Part shown: piece after piece, positions 1 through 6,681 of the stretch
How the letters are laid out: each line of letters opens with the position of its first letter
How positions within the stretch are numbered: position 1 is the first letter of the stretch
From: Enterococcus ureilyticus
Lineage (GTDB): Bacteria; Bacillota; Bacilli; Lactobacillales; Enterococcaceae
DNA: 64,000 bases
Direction: 5' to 3'
NCBI RefSeq assembly: GCF_001730315.1
Contig: NZ_MIKC01000004.1
Span: 1-64,000, forward strand
Notes under the pieces: generated by a model
The model's input: only the letters and a program-made list of their open reading frames with translations
Databases searched by the model: none
What the model was told of the DNA's origin: nothing
Made by a program: the position numbers and the translations under genes

Positions 1-2
1 TT

Positions 3-422
3 TCAGGTGGTGCAGGAGTAGTTGCTGTTCCTGCAATTAATGCAAGTGGATTAGCAATATCTGGTCATGGAACTGGTGTGTTTACAAGTGCTTGGGGGAA
101 CCTTGGGGACGGTTATAGTTATGACTCTGGGAAGTCTGTTAATAACATGGATGAATTTTTTGTTACAGACTTTGGATTTGATTTTAAGACGAATACCTCA
201 AAAACTAAAAAACGTGTGGATGGACAGAATGTTTATAAAGTTGGAAATAAAAATCTAAAAGAATATGGATTGAAAAATGGAGATCAAATTTATCTAGATG
301 GGTTACATAAAGATCATTTGGAAGTATTTAATAGCAATGGAAGATTCCAAAAAGTATTGAACCTAGATGGATCAATAAATGTTGAAAAAACAGCAAAAGG
401 GATGGGGAGAGTTTTAAAATGA
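3..422 (+). CDS. C-terminal part of a polymorphic (LXG-like) toxin, truncated by the window edge
   Basis: The reading frame is open from the first bases, so the N-terminus lies outside the window. The visible part has a Gly/Ala-rich pre-toxin stretch and then a C-terminal domain ending in a pattern of D-x-LH-x-DHLEVF, a G, then L-x-LDGS and a basic tail. This resembles the end of small cytotoxic ribonuclease domains of the colicin E3/E5 type used by polymorphic toxins; that is pattern recognition only. The stop overlaps the next gene by 4 bases (ATGA), the usual toxin-immunity arrangement. A GTG at 78 is internal and should not be taken as the start. Confidence 0.6.
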   Translation, partial: SGGAGVVAVPAINASGLAISGHGTGVFTSAWGNLGDGYSYDSGKSVNNMDEFFVTDFGFDFKTNTSKTKKRVDGQNVYKVGNKNLKEYGLKNGDQIYLDGLHKDHLEVFNSNGRFQKVLNLDGSINVEKTAKGMGRVLK

Positions 423-814
423 CGATAAGCTCGCAAGTTTTTCTTGATTTATTAAAACTGTATGAACAAGTAAATGAAAAAAATGGTAATAAGATTGATT
501 TAACAGCATTTAAAATAGATAATGATGTTGCAGAAGGAGAAAAGAGCATTGTCTATGATTTAAAAGAAGATGTGATAGATGACATTATTGATGAACTAAA
601 AAATATGAAAGAAATTATGACAGAGTTGAATAGTATAGATGTGACTAAGAGCATGGAAGAGCTTAATTATATGTACAAATTTAAACTAAATATGGTTAAG
701 TTAATTGGTATCTATTCGAGTCTCAGTAGTGATTTTGATGACTTATATGAGTTTCACAGTAAATTTCTTCAAAGTTTTCCAGAAGGACCAAAAAATGATT
801 CTGAGCTTCTCTAA
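419..814 (+). CDS. Putative immunity protein for the upstream toxin
   Basis: This is a 131-residue acidic, mostly helical soluble protein with no signal peptide or membrane segment. I do not recognise the family. The immunity role is inferred only from position: it starts inside the stop of the toxin gene (ATGA overlap), so the two are translationally coupled, and it is small, as cognate immunity proteins are. An inverted repeat follows about 70 bases after the stop. Confidence 0.5.
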   Translation: MTISSQVFLDLLKLYEQVNEKNGNKIDLTAFKIDNDVAEGEKSIVYDLKEDVIDDIIDELKNMKEIMTELNSIDVTKSMEELNYMYKFKLNMVKLIGIYSSLSSDFDDLYEFHSKFLQSFPEGPKNDSELL

Positions 815-1083
815 ATAAATAACAGCAGATAAAAGAGTTACAAGATATTATGTAAAATTTTATAAGAGTTCACCTATCCCGAAAATATGGTTTTAGGCTA
901 AGGAATGAACCATATATTTTATAACAAATTAGTAAGTAGTCAAAAGTGATTTTGCACAGCTGCAGTGAGATTACTTTTTCAATTTATATATATATGTGAT
1001 TGATTATTGTATACAATAGCATTTTGAATTAGGTAGCTTAATCAGATGTTGCTTAAAAACAATAGGAAAGAGGGTGATAGATC
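815..1083. other. Intergenic stretch with one inverted repeat
   Basis: No gene is seen. ATATGGTT at 885-892 and AACCATAT at 908-915 form a perfect 8-bp inverted repeat with a 15-base loop, followed by an AT-rich run; it could terminate the toxin-immunity transcript. A ribosome binding site (AGAGGGTG) for the next gene lies near 1070-1077. Confidence 0.35.
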
Positions 1084-1554
1084 ATGATGAACAAGCTAAA
1101 AAACAAGTGGTGGTTATTTACTATTTTATCTGGTATTTGTTTATACTTAAATCCTTATTTTGGATTGTTTTCTATTGTTACAGTACTTATTCTATTTTTT
1201 GATATCATTTATTGTATCCTTATTAAAGGTCACTTTAATATCTTTTCAAAAAGAATAGCAGATAAAACAGAACATAATGATACAATCAAAAAAGTATTTA
1301 GCAAAGAAATCCTTTTTTTTAAAATTGGGAAATTGTTTACTACTGTCTTTATGATCTTTGTGATACTTGTAATTTTTATAAATAATATAGAAATACAAAA
1401 AATAATGGCTCCATATTATTTTTTATCAATAGAACAAAATTTTGGCATACAAGTAATGTTAATTGTTTTGGCTGTAGCTTCAATAATATTTTCGTTTATT
1501 TTATTTTGGATGTATGTAGATCTATATAAACTAAGATTGAATGAATTAGAGTAG
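1084..1554 (+). CDS. Small membrane protein of unknown function
   Basis: This 156-residue protein has about four hydrophobic segments: roughly residues 8-25 and 28-47 as a hairpin near the N-terminus, then about 85-105 and 122-147. The intervening loop is polar and basic. Two adjacent ATG codons follow an AGAGGGTG ribosome binding site, so either could start it. No family is recognised. It sits in a run of small AT-rich genes downstream of a toxin-immunity pair, where orphan immunity-like membrane proteins are common, but nothing in the sequence proves that role. Confidence 0.5.
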   Translation: MMNKLKNKWWLFTILSGICLYLNPYFGLFSIVTVLILFFDIIYCILIKGHFNIFSKRIADKTEHNDTIKKVFSKEILFFKIGKLFTTVFMIFVILVIFINNIEIQKIMAPYYFLSIEQNFGIQVMLIVLAVASIIFSFILFWMYVDLYKLRLNELE

Positions 1555-1610
1555 TAATGTGTACATTAATAATTAATTCCCAAAAGTATCAATAGAAGGG
1601 GGGTAGAAAA

Positions 1611-1847
1611 ATGCGACAAAATCATAAAATGGGTGACTATCTGTATAAAAAAGGGAATATATATAAAATTGTCCCTCATTGGGATGATTTGTTCGCTTAT
1701 GGTGGTCTCGTCTCATTATTTTTACAAGAATCAACAGGGAAAATGTTTTATAGTCCCTATTTAATAGAAAAAGATGACTTTAGTTACATACCTGCAACAA
1801 CAGAACAAATAGAAATGTTTGACTTGGTAGAAAAAAATTATCACTGA
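1611..1847 (+). CDS. Hypothetical 78-residue protein
   Basis: A strong ribosome binding site (GGGGGG about 7 bases upstream) supports translation. The protein is soluble, rich in aromatic residues, and has no signal peptide or cysteine. It is not recognised. It lies 57 bases after the membrane protein gene and 34 bases before the acetyltransferase gene, so the three could share a transcript. Confidence 0.45.
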   Translation: MRQNHKMGDYLYKKGNIYKIVPHWDDLFAYGGLVSLFLQESTGKMFYSPYLIEKDDFSYIPATTEQIEMFDLVEKNYH

Positions 1848-1881
1848 TTCTCAAAAAATGCTGTTAACAGGAGGTAAATTA

Positions 1882-2331
1882 ATGATCGATAAAATCAATA
1901 GTATGGACACAGAAATACTAAAATTGCTCACACTTGCAACGTCAGAAAAGAATAGTGAAAAAATATTGGAAGATTACTTAGGACCTTCTAATAAACACTT
2001 GTATGTAAAGCGTTGTAATAATGTGGCAGTAGGTTGTATAGGCATTAATATATCCGACGGAAACTCATTAACAATTACTCATATAGCTGTTGGAAAACCT
2101 TATCAGAGGAATAGAAATGCTAGTGAAATGATTGATTTTATCAAAAGAGTATATAAACCATCAATGATAATCGCTGAGACAGACAACGAAGCAGTAGGCT
2201 TTTATCAAAAATATGGGTTTAAAATAAATAGCCTAGGTGAAAAATATCCTAATGTTGAGCGTTTTCAGTGCTCTCTTATAATAAATCATCATAAGAACGA
2301 TGTATCAAAAGGACAAACGAAAAAACTGTAG
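1882..2331 (+). CDS. GNAT-family N-acetyltransferase
   Basis: The protein has the GNAT layout: beta strands leading to an acetyl-CoA motif region (HIAV followed by YQRNRNAS near the middle), then a strand and the C-terminal signature AVGFYQKYGFK. The acetyl-CoA loop lacks the usual Gly pair, so binding may be atypical. The ATG at 1882 is preferred to the earlier in-frame ATG at 1858 because a good ribosome binding site (GGAGGT, 1871-1876) lies directly upstream. The length, 149 residues, is normal. The substrate cannot be told from the sequence. Confidence 0.65.
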   Translation: MIDKINSMDTEILKLLTLATSEKNSEKILEDYLGPSNKHLYVKRCNNVAVGCIGINISDGNSLTITHIAVGKPYQRNRNASEMIDFIKRVYKPSMIIAETDNEAVGFYQKYGFKINSLGEKYPNVERFQCSLIINHHKNDVSKGQTKKL

Positions 2332-2366
2332 ACATCATCCCATTTCAGGACATCGTCTACAGTCTG

Positions 2367-2399
2367 AGACACCTTCCAAACAATGGAAAGTGTCTTTTT
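2367..2399 (+). terminator. Rho-independent terminator between convergent transcripts
   Basis: AGACACCTTCCA (2367-2378) pairs with TGGAAAGTGTCT (2384-2395) and is followed by a T run. A second 9-bp inverted repeat (ACTGTAGAC 2325-2333, GTCTACAGT 2355-2363) lies just before it. It ends the acetyltransferase transcript and faces the peptide operon arriving from the right. Confidence 0.75.
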
Positions 2400-2409
2400 C
2401 TTCTTATTC

Positions 2410-2514
2410 TTAGAAGAAAGCTCCTACAATTGAACCAACTGTATAGCCAACATTATACCAAAAACCTGGTGCAGCTACTTCTTCATATTTTTCGATACGA
2501 GATAAAGTCATCAT
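2410..2514 (-). CDS. Short peptide precursor P1 (VAAPG leader, FWYNVG core)
   Basis: This 34-residue gene is read on the minus strand behind a good ribosome binding site (GAAAGGAGC). The leader contains IEKYEEVAAPG and the C-terminal part is FWYNVGYTVGSIVGAFF. That core is very hydrophobic, has no charge and no cysteine, and carries a GxxxGxxxG helix-packing pattern. It is the fourth and last of four tandem precursors, nearly identical in core to P2. Leader cleavage after APG by the nearby M50 protease is inferred from conservation of the leader against the divergent cores. It has no double-glycine leader and no signal peptide. Confidence 0.8.
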   Translation of the reverse strand: MMTLSRIEKYEEVAAPGFWYNVGYTVGSIVGAFF

Positions 2515-2562
2515 AATTTGCTCCTTTCTATAAAAATTTATTCAAATAATTGCTACTATTTC

Positions 2563-2664
2563 TTAAAAGAAAGCTCCTACAATTGAACCAATTGTATAGC
2601 CTACGTTATACCAAAATCCCGGCGCGGCTACTTCTTCATACTTTTCGATTTGCTTTAAGACCAT
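2563..2664 (-). CDS. Short peptide precursor P2 (VAAPG leader, FWYNVG core)
   Basis: This 33-residue precursor starts at ATG 2664 behind AGGAGGGG. It has the same leader (IEKYEEVAAPG) as P1, and its core differs from P1 by one Val-to-Ile change (FWYNVGYTIGSIVGAFF). Codon differences between P1 and P2 at conserved residues show that the pair is an old duplication kept under selection for the protein, not a recent DNA copy. The GxxxGxxxG motif is retained. Confidence 0.8.
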   Translation of the reverse strand: MVLKQIEKYEEVAAPGFWYNVGYTIGSIVGAFF

Positions 2665-2700
2665 TGAAAACCCCTCCTTTTTTTAATAAAAATAGTCGTA

Positions 2701-2808
2701 TTAACCTCTAATTCCGTCAACAAGTCCATGACAGAAGTCAATAATATTTGCCACGATCCCTGGAGCTGCGACTGCTTCGTACTTCTCAACTTGAGTTAAA
2801 ATCATCAT
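2701..2808 (-). CDS. Short peptide precursor P3 (VAAPG leader, IVANIID core)
   Basis: This 35-residue precursor starts at the first of two ATG codons behind AAAGGAGGA. The leader contains VEKYEAVAAPG and the core is IVANIIDFCHGLVDGIRG. The core is unrelated to that of P1/P2. It is amphipathic, carries one cysteine, two Asp and one Arg, and has a GxxxG motif near the C-terminus. One leader attached to two different cores is what one expects of a two-component peptide handled by one protease and transporter. Confidence 0.8.
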   Translation of the reverse strand: MMILTQVEKYEAVAAPGIVANIIDFCHGLVDGIRG

Positions 2809-2845
2809 TTTAGTTCCTCCTTTTTTTAATCTTTAATGGTTCAAA

Positions 2846-2953
2846 TTAACCTCTGATTCCGTCAACGAGTCCGTGACAGAAATCAATAATATTTGCCACG
2901 ATCCCTGGAGCTGCTACTGTTTCAAATTTTTCCACTTGCGCTAAAGTCATCAT
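2846..2953 (-). CDS. Short peptide precursor P4 (VAAPG leader, IVANIID core)
   Basis: This 35-residue precursor has a core identical to that of P3, with leader changes only (VEKFETVAAPG). Its ATG overlaps the stop of the upstream receiver-like gene (ATGA), and its ribosome binding site (AAGGAGGGA) lies inside the end of that gene, so translation of the first peptide is coupled to the regulator-like protein. It is the first peptide of the leftward operon. Confidence 0.8.
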   Translation of the reverse strand: MMTLAQVEKFETVAAPGIVANIIDFCHGLVDGIRG

Positions 2954-3390
2954 CTTAGTCCCTCCTTTTTATCTACTTGTTGTTGGATAACTTTGACATA
3001 ATCAACACACTCTCTGATTTCCTGTTTACAAGTCTGCTTCGATTTTGCGGAATCAATAAAAGCCAATGTTCTTATTTTGTACTTGTAACTCAACAGCATG
3101 AGCTCTTTTGATAGACTGGAACAGATCACGATAAAGTGTAAAGGCAGATAGTTATCATGGGCTAAAAACTCTTTACTAAACCGCATAAATGTTTCAACAG
3201 TTGGAATGTAAATAAAATAGAGGCTTAAAGAATTTTTTACGGGCAAGTGATGAAATGAGCGCTCATTTTTCATGCATACGTATGATGTAGACACATCTTC
3301 TTCTGCGACTTCTTTTAGCGCTTTCGTTATATTTGTATATTCAGTTTCATAGATAATTGAATACAAATGTAGTAATTCATTGCTCCCCAT
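2950..3390 (-). CDS. Receiver-like protein without phosphoacceptor (pseudo-receiver of AgrA type)
   Basis: The 146-residue protein has no DNA-binding domain. Its second half aligns by eye with the receiver domain of the AgrA-type regulator at 11175-11924. YFIYIPTV matches YFLDIEIK, and YKYKIRTLAFIDSA, followed by a C-terminal REC-V helix, matches FKYKLTALDFIDKG. The phosphoacceptor Asp60 of AgrA corresponds to Tyr61 here, and the N-terminal acidic pair is missing, so phosphorylation is unlikely. It is the first gene of the peptide operon, with a GGAGG ribosome binding site. The stand-alone LytTR protein at 8607 carries the missing half, so I infer the two may act together. The alternative is a dedicated immunity protein. 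Confidence 0.6.
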   Translation of the reverse strand: MGSNELLHLYSIIYETEYTNITKALKEVAEEDVSTSYVCMKNERSFHHLPVKNSLSLYFIYIPTVETFMRFSKEFLAHDNYLPLHFIVICSSLSKELMLLSYKYKIRTLAFIDSAKSKQTCKQEIRECVDYVKVIQQQVDKKEGLR

Positions 3391-3460
3391 GTGACGATCC
3401 TCCTTTCAATTTACAACGGATCTTATCAAGTTTGTACGTGTTATCCTTGCTACACCACTA

Positions 3461-3466
3461 ACTATA
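3461..3466 (-). promoter_or_regulatory. Candidate -10 box of the peptide operon promoter
   Basis: Read on the minus strand, TATAGT lies about 65-70 bases upstream of the start codon of the receiver-like gene. No recognisable -35 box sits 16-18 bases upstream, which fits an activator-dependent promoter. Confidence 0.4.
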
Positions 3467-3502
3467 CAGTGCTTCTTCAAATAAATACTTCTCTCCCTTC
3501 AA

Positions 3503-3528
3503 ACAGTTCGCTTTTTGTCGCGAACTGT
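3503..3528. promoter_or_regulatory. Perfect inverted repeat between the divergent operons, candidate LytTR operator
   Basis: ACAGTTCGC (3503-3511) and GCGAACTGT (3520-3528) form a perfect 9-bp inverted repeat. ACAGTT is also the core of known staphylococcal AgrA boxes, which are usually direct rather than inverted repeats. Relative to the proposed leftward start site it lies about 50-75 bases upstream, a usual place for a LytTR activator. A second palindrome, TGAATG-AAC-CATTCA, follows at 3531-3545. Confidence 0.45.
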
Positions 3529-3586
3529 CTTGAATGAACCATTCACGGCGGAAAAATTACCGTTTATGAAACACGATTCTCTTCCT

Positions 3587-3616
3587 TTAACATATTCGAT
3601 AAAGTCATAGTATCAA
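3587..3616 (+). promoter_or_regulatory. Candidate promoter of the M50-ABC-LytTR operon
   Basis: TTAACA (3587-3592) and TATCAA (3611-3616) are separated by 18 bases and lie just upstream of the ribosome binding site TTGGAGGA (3623-3630). The spacing is acceptable and the boxes are moderately conserved. Confidence 0.35.
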
Positions 3617-3637
3617 TAAAAATTGGAGGACGAAAAA

Positions 3638-4732
3638 ATGAAAATGACTGATTTACAGATAACAGAAAAAGAAGATCATTATGTTGTCCTAAAAGAAGAT
3701 CAATATTTTCGATTAGGTATTTCAGAAGGAAAAGTTCTAACAGAATTAAAGGAAGGACGTTCACTAGAAGCGATCTCCGAACAATATGGGGTTCCTATCG
3801 AGGAAATAGAACGCTTTATTCACTCGTTGGAAGAGCTAGGTGTATTAGGGGAGAAAAAAGTAGAAAAAAAGAATTGGCTCTATTACAGAATCAAGGTATT
3901 CAATCCTGATAATCAATTTCAGTGGGTCGTAGACCATTTACTCAAAAATAAGCTCTTTAACCGACTGTTCCTTTTAATCTTGGGTGCTATTTGTCTAGGA
4001 GGGATTGTGGAGTGGGGACTGCATTCCCAAATGATTCTCACTAATATTTCTTATGACATAACAGTGAAAAATATTCTGATCCTTTATACAGGAACAATTT
4101 TAACAGTGTTCTGTCATGAGCTAGGGCACGGCTTGGTCTGCAAGTATCACGGTGGAAAAGTGAAAGAAATTGGTTTTTTATTTATTTGTGGTTCACCAGC
4201 GCTATTTTGTGATGTGAGTGGGGTCAGAGAATTTAATGAAAAAAGAAAAACATTGGCTACATTGTTAGCAGGAGTAATGGTTCAATTTATCATTACAGCG
4301 TTATCTGTGATGGTATCTATCCGTATGGGCGGAGCAAATGCGTTGTTAAATACATTCATTTGCTGGAACTTGATCATGATGCTGTCCAATCTTTTGCCTG
4401 TGACGAAACTAGATGGCTATTGGATACTCTCGACTCTTTTAAATATTCCCAATCTTTATGACAAGTCGATTAAATTAGCTTTAGGCAAGAAAAAAGATGT
4501 TCTGTTTAATAAATATGAAGAAAGTAAAGCTGGACTTATAAAATTTTATGGAATCATGAATCTCGTCATTATGTCGGTAATGATTATTAGTATGATTTTA
4601 GGTATTTCAAAAATAAAACTTGAAAGCAATAATGTCTTTTCCACAGGGTTAACTATTTTCCAAGGTATTCTTGGGTTCGCCATGATTTTTTATTTACTAA
4701 GAATGATTGTAAAAGTACGGAGAGAGAACTAA
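3638..4732 (+). CDS. PqqD-like domain fused to M50 (site-2 type) membrane metalloprotease
   Basis: The 364-residue protein has an N-terminal winged-helix PqqD-like domain (about residues 1-75), the kind that binds leader peptides. A multi-pass membrane M50 protease follows, with the zinc motif HELGH at residues 160-164 and the third-ligand motif LDG at 258-260 preceded by NLLP. About six hydrophobic segments are visible. The YydH protease of the Bacillus epipeptide locus is a similar M50 protein. It is the natural candidate to cut the VAAPG leader of the four peptides. ATG 3638 is chosen because the earlier TTG at 3623 lies inside the ribosome binding site. It heads a four-gene operon. Confidence 0.85.
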   Translation: MKMTDLQITEKEDHYVVLKEDQYFRLGISEGKVLTELKEGRSLEAISEQYGVPIEEIERFIHSLEELGVLGEKKVEKKNWLYYRIKVFNPDNQFQWVVDHLLKNKLFNRLFLLILGAICLGGIVEWGLHSQMILTNISYDITVKNILILYTGTILTVFCHELGHGLVCKYHGGKVKEIGFLFICGSPALFCDVSGVREFNEKRKTLATLLAGVMVQFIITALSVMVSIRMGGANALLNTFICWNLIMMLSNLLPVTKLDGYWILSTLLNIPNLYDKSIKLALGKKKDVLFNKYEESKAGLIKFYGIMNLVIMSVMIISMILGISKIKLESNNVFSTGLTIFQGILGFAMIFYLLRMIVKVRREN

Positions 4733-4757
4733 ATAATAGAAAGAAGTGAAATGTGTA

Positions 4758-6671
4758 ATGATTGAACTTAAGTCCGTTTTCAAAAGCTATAAATTAAAAA
4801 AAGAAACGGTTCCAGTATTAAAGGATATCCAACTAACGATAACAAAACCTGGGCTGGTTTACCTAATGGGGGAATCAGGCAGTGGCAAATCTACTCTGCT
4901 GAATATTATTGGTGGGTTGGATCAGATCGATCAAGGCAGCTACTGCCTTTTTGGAGCAGATACAGCAACCTTGAGTGAAAAAAAATGGGCTGCGATCCGC
5001 CAAAGTAAGATGGGGATTGTATTTCAGCAGTATAACCTGATCGACCACTTATCGATTTTAGAAAATGTTAAATTGAGTTTAATGTTAGGGAAGTCTAATG
5101 AAAAGGAACAGAATGCAAAAGCAGAAGCATTATTGAAAAAGGTAGATATGTGGGAAAAAAGGGACTATTTTCCAAATCAATTAAGCGGTGGACAAAAACA
5201 ACGTGTAGCAATTGCTCGTTCCTTGGCTAATGATCCAGAAATCCTCTTGGCAGATGAACCGACGGGTGCATTGGATTCAGAAAACGCAGATAACATTATG
5301 GCCCTCTTCAAAGAAATTTCTGAACAAGGAAAGCTGGTCATCATCGTGACGCATTCACAAGACTATATGGAACTGGCAGATCAAATCATTGAATTGGCGG
5401 ATGGGAAGATTATCAATGAAACACAGATAGCGACCAATAGCTCAGTCCAATCAGCTAAAAATAAATTAAGGCAAAAAAGATTGTCGCTAGCAGCTGTTGT
5501 GAAGCTAGCCTTTCGCAATATCAACAGTAAAAAGAGCCGGACATTCCTAACGGCTATGGGTGCCTCAATTGGAATCATGTCGGTCTTACTGATTTCGTTC
5601 TTTAGTCTAGGAATGAACAAGTATATTGAAAATGAATTTAGTATCTATCAAACCAACCAATTGTTAATGGTGAATAAAGCTGGATACGGATTACTCTCAG
5701 AGGAAACCAGGGCAGAGCTTGCGAAACAACCGGGAGTGAAAGAAGCAGTAACTGATTATGTTTTTTCAGCGAGTTTGAAAAGTGGAGAAAAGGTCCAAAA
5801 CATGAGTCTGTATACAGCTTTAGATAAGAAAAATATCTCTTTGTACAATGAAAGTATTTTAGAGAGTGGGCAAATGCCGATCAAAGACACAGAAATAGCT
5901 ATCCCCGAAGACACAGCAGATCAGTTTTTCGGCAGTGCAGAAAAAGCAATAGGACAAGAAATCGAGCTAGTGACACAATTAATGTCAAAAAGTGAGATGA
6001 TGCCAACGTCGCAAAGAAAGGTAACCATTTCAGGAGTGACGCGAAAGAAAATCGTAGAACTGCTAAATCTAGCCTATGTTTCCCATTCTTTAGCGGAATC
6101 TTTAACGAATGATTTTGACTTAACAGCAAAGCAGTCAACGGGAATGATTTTACTCTTCGATACTGTTGTAGCTAGTGAAAAAGTCAATAAATCACTAAAA
6201 AAAGAGGGCTACATCTCCGTTACACCTGAAGAAGATACCGAAACAGGCAAACAGTATATCACCATTCTCTTTGTCTTCTTAGGCTTAGTAGCAGGTATTT
6301 CCTTAGTCGTTGCAGCGATCATGATTGCAATTGTGATTTATGTTAGTGTGATCGAACGTAGAAAAGAAATCGGTATTTTAAAATCCATTGGTGCAGCCAG
6401 AAGTGATGTGCGACGTTTGTTTGTAACAGAAGGTGCGATGATCAGCTTATTAGGTGGATTTACCGGTGTTCTGTTGAGTTTAGTGATTGGGACAATTGCG
6501 AATTACTTACTAAAAAACAAACTAGACTTTGCTACCTCATTACTTGAGTTTAATGGTGGCACAATCATCATCATGCTTGTCTTTAGTGTGCTATTAGGCA
6601 TGATTGTTTCCTTCATACCTGCTAGAAAAGCAGCAAAAGCATCAATTGTTTCCGTTTTAAATAATCCATAG
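4758..6671 (+). CDS. MacB-type ABC transporter, ATPase fused to FtsX-like permease (first copy)
   Basis: The N-terminal ATPase (about residues 1-220) has Walker A GESGSGKST at 38-46, the signature LSGGQ and Walker B LLADEPTGALD. A C-terminal permease of FtsX/MacB type follows, with one membrane helix near residue 270, a large extracytoplasmic domain, and three more helices near the end. The ATP-binding domain precedes the permease in one chain, as in MacB. ATG 4758 matches the N-terminus of the second copy and has AAGTGA upstream; GTG 4746 is the alternative. It probably forms a heterodimer with the next gene to export the peptides or give self-resistance. Confidence 0.85.
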   Translation: MIELKSVFKSYKLKKETVPVLKDIQLTITKPGLVYLMGESGSGKSTLLNIIGGLDQIDQGSYCLFGADTATLSEKKWAAIRQSKMGIVFQQYNLIDHLSILENVKLSLMLGKSNEKEQNAKAEALLKKVDMWEKRDYFPNQLSGGQKQRVAIARSLANDPEILLADEPTGALDSENADNIMALFKEISEQGKLVIIVTHSQDYMELADQIIELADGKIINETQIATNSSVQSAKNKLRQKRLSLAAVVKLAFRNINSKKSRTFLTAMGASIGIMSVLLISFFSLGMNKYIENEFSIYQTNQLLMVNKAGYGLLSEETRAELAKQPGVKEAVTDYVFSASLKSGEKVQNMSLYTALDKKNISLYNESILESGQMPIKDTEIAIPEDTADQFFGSAEKAIGQEIELVTQLMSKSEMMPTSQRKVTISGVTRKKIVELLNLAYVSHSLAESLTNDFDLTAKQSTGMILLFDTVVASEKVNKSLKKEGYISVTPEEDTETGKQYITILFVFLGLVAGISLVVAAIMIAIVIYVSVIERRKEIGILKSIGAARSDVRRLFVTEGAMISLLGGFTGVLLSLVIGTIANYLLKNKLDFATSLLEFNGGTIIIMLVFSVLLGMIVSFIPARKAAKASIVSVLNNP

Positions 6672-6681
6672 AGGTGAGAAA

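Noticed and set aside
67-258. 63-codon forward frame at the left edge
   Set aside because: It overlaps the toxin frame, has no ribosome binding site and its sequence is unlike a real protein; the toxin frame is open from the window edge.
2410-2953. Lanthipeptide, sactipeptide or thiopeptide precursors
   Set aside because: No LanM/LanB, radical SAM or cyclodehydratase gene is in the island, and the cores lack the Ser/Thr/Cys density of those classes.
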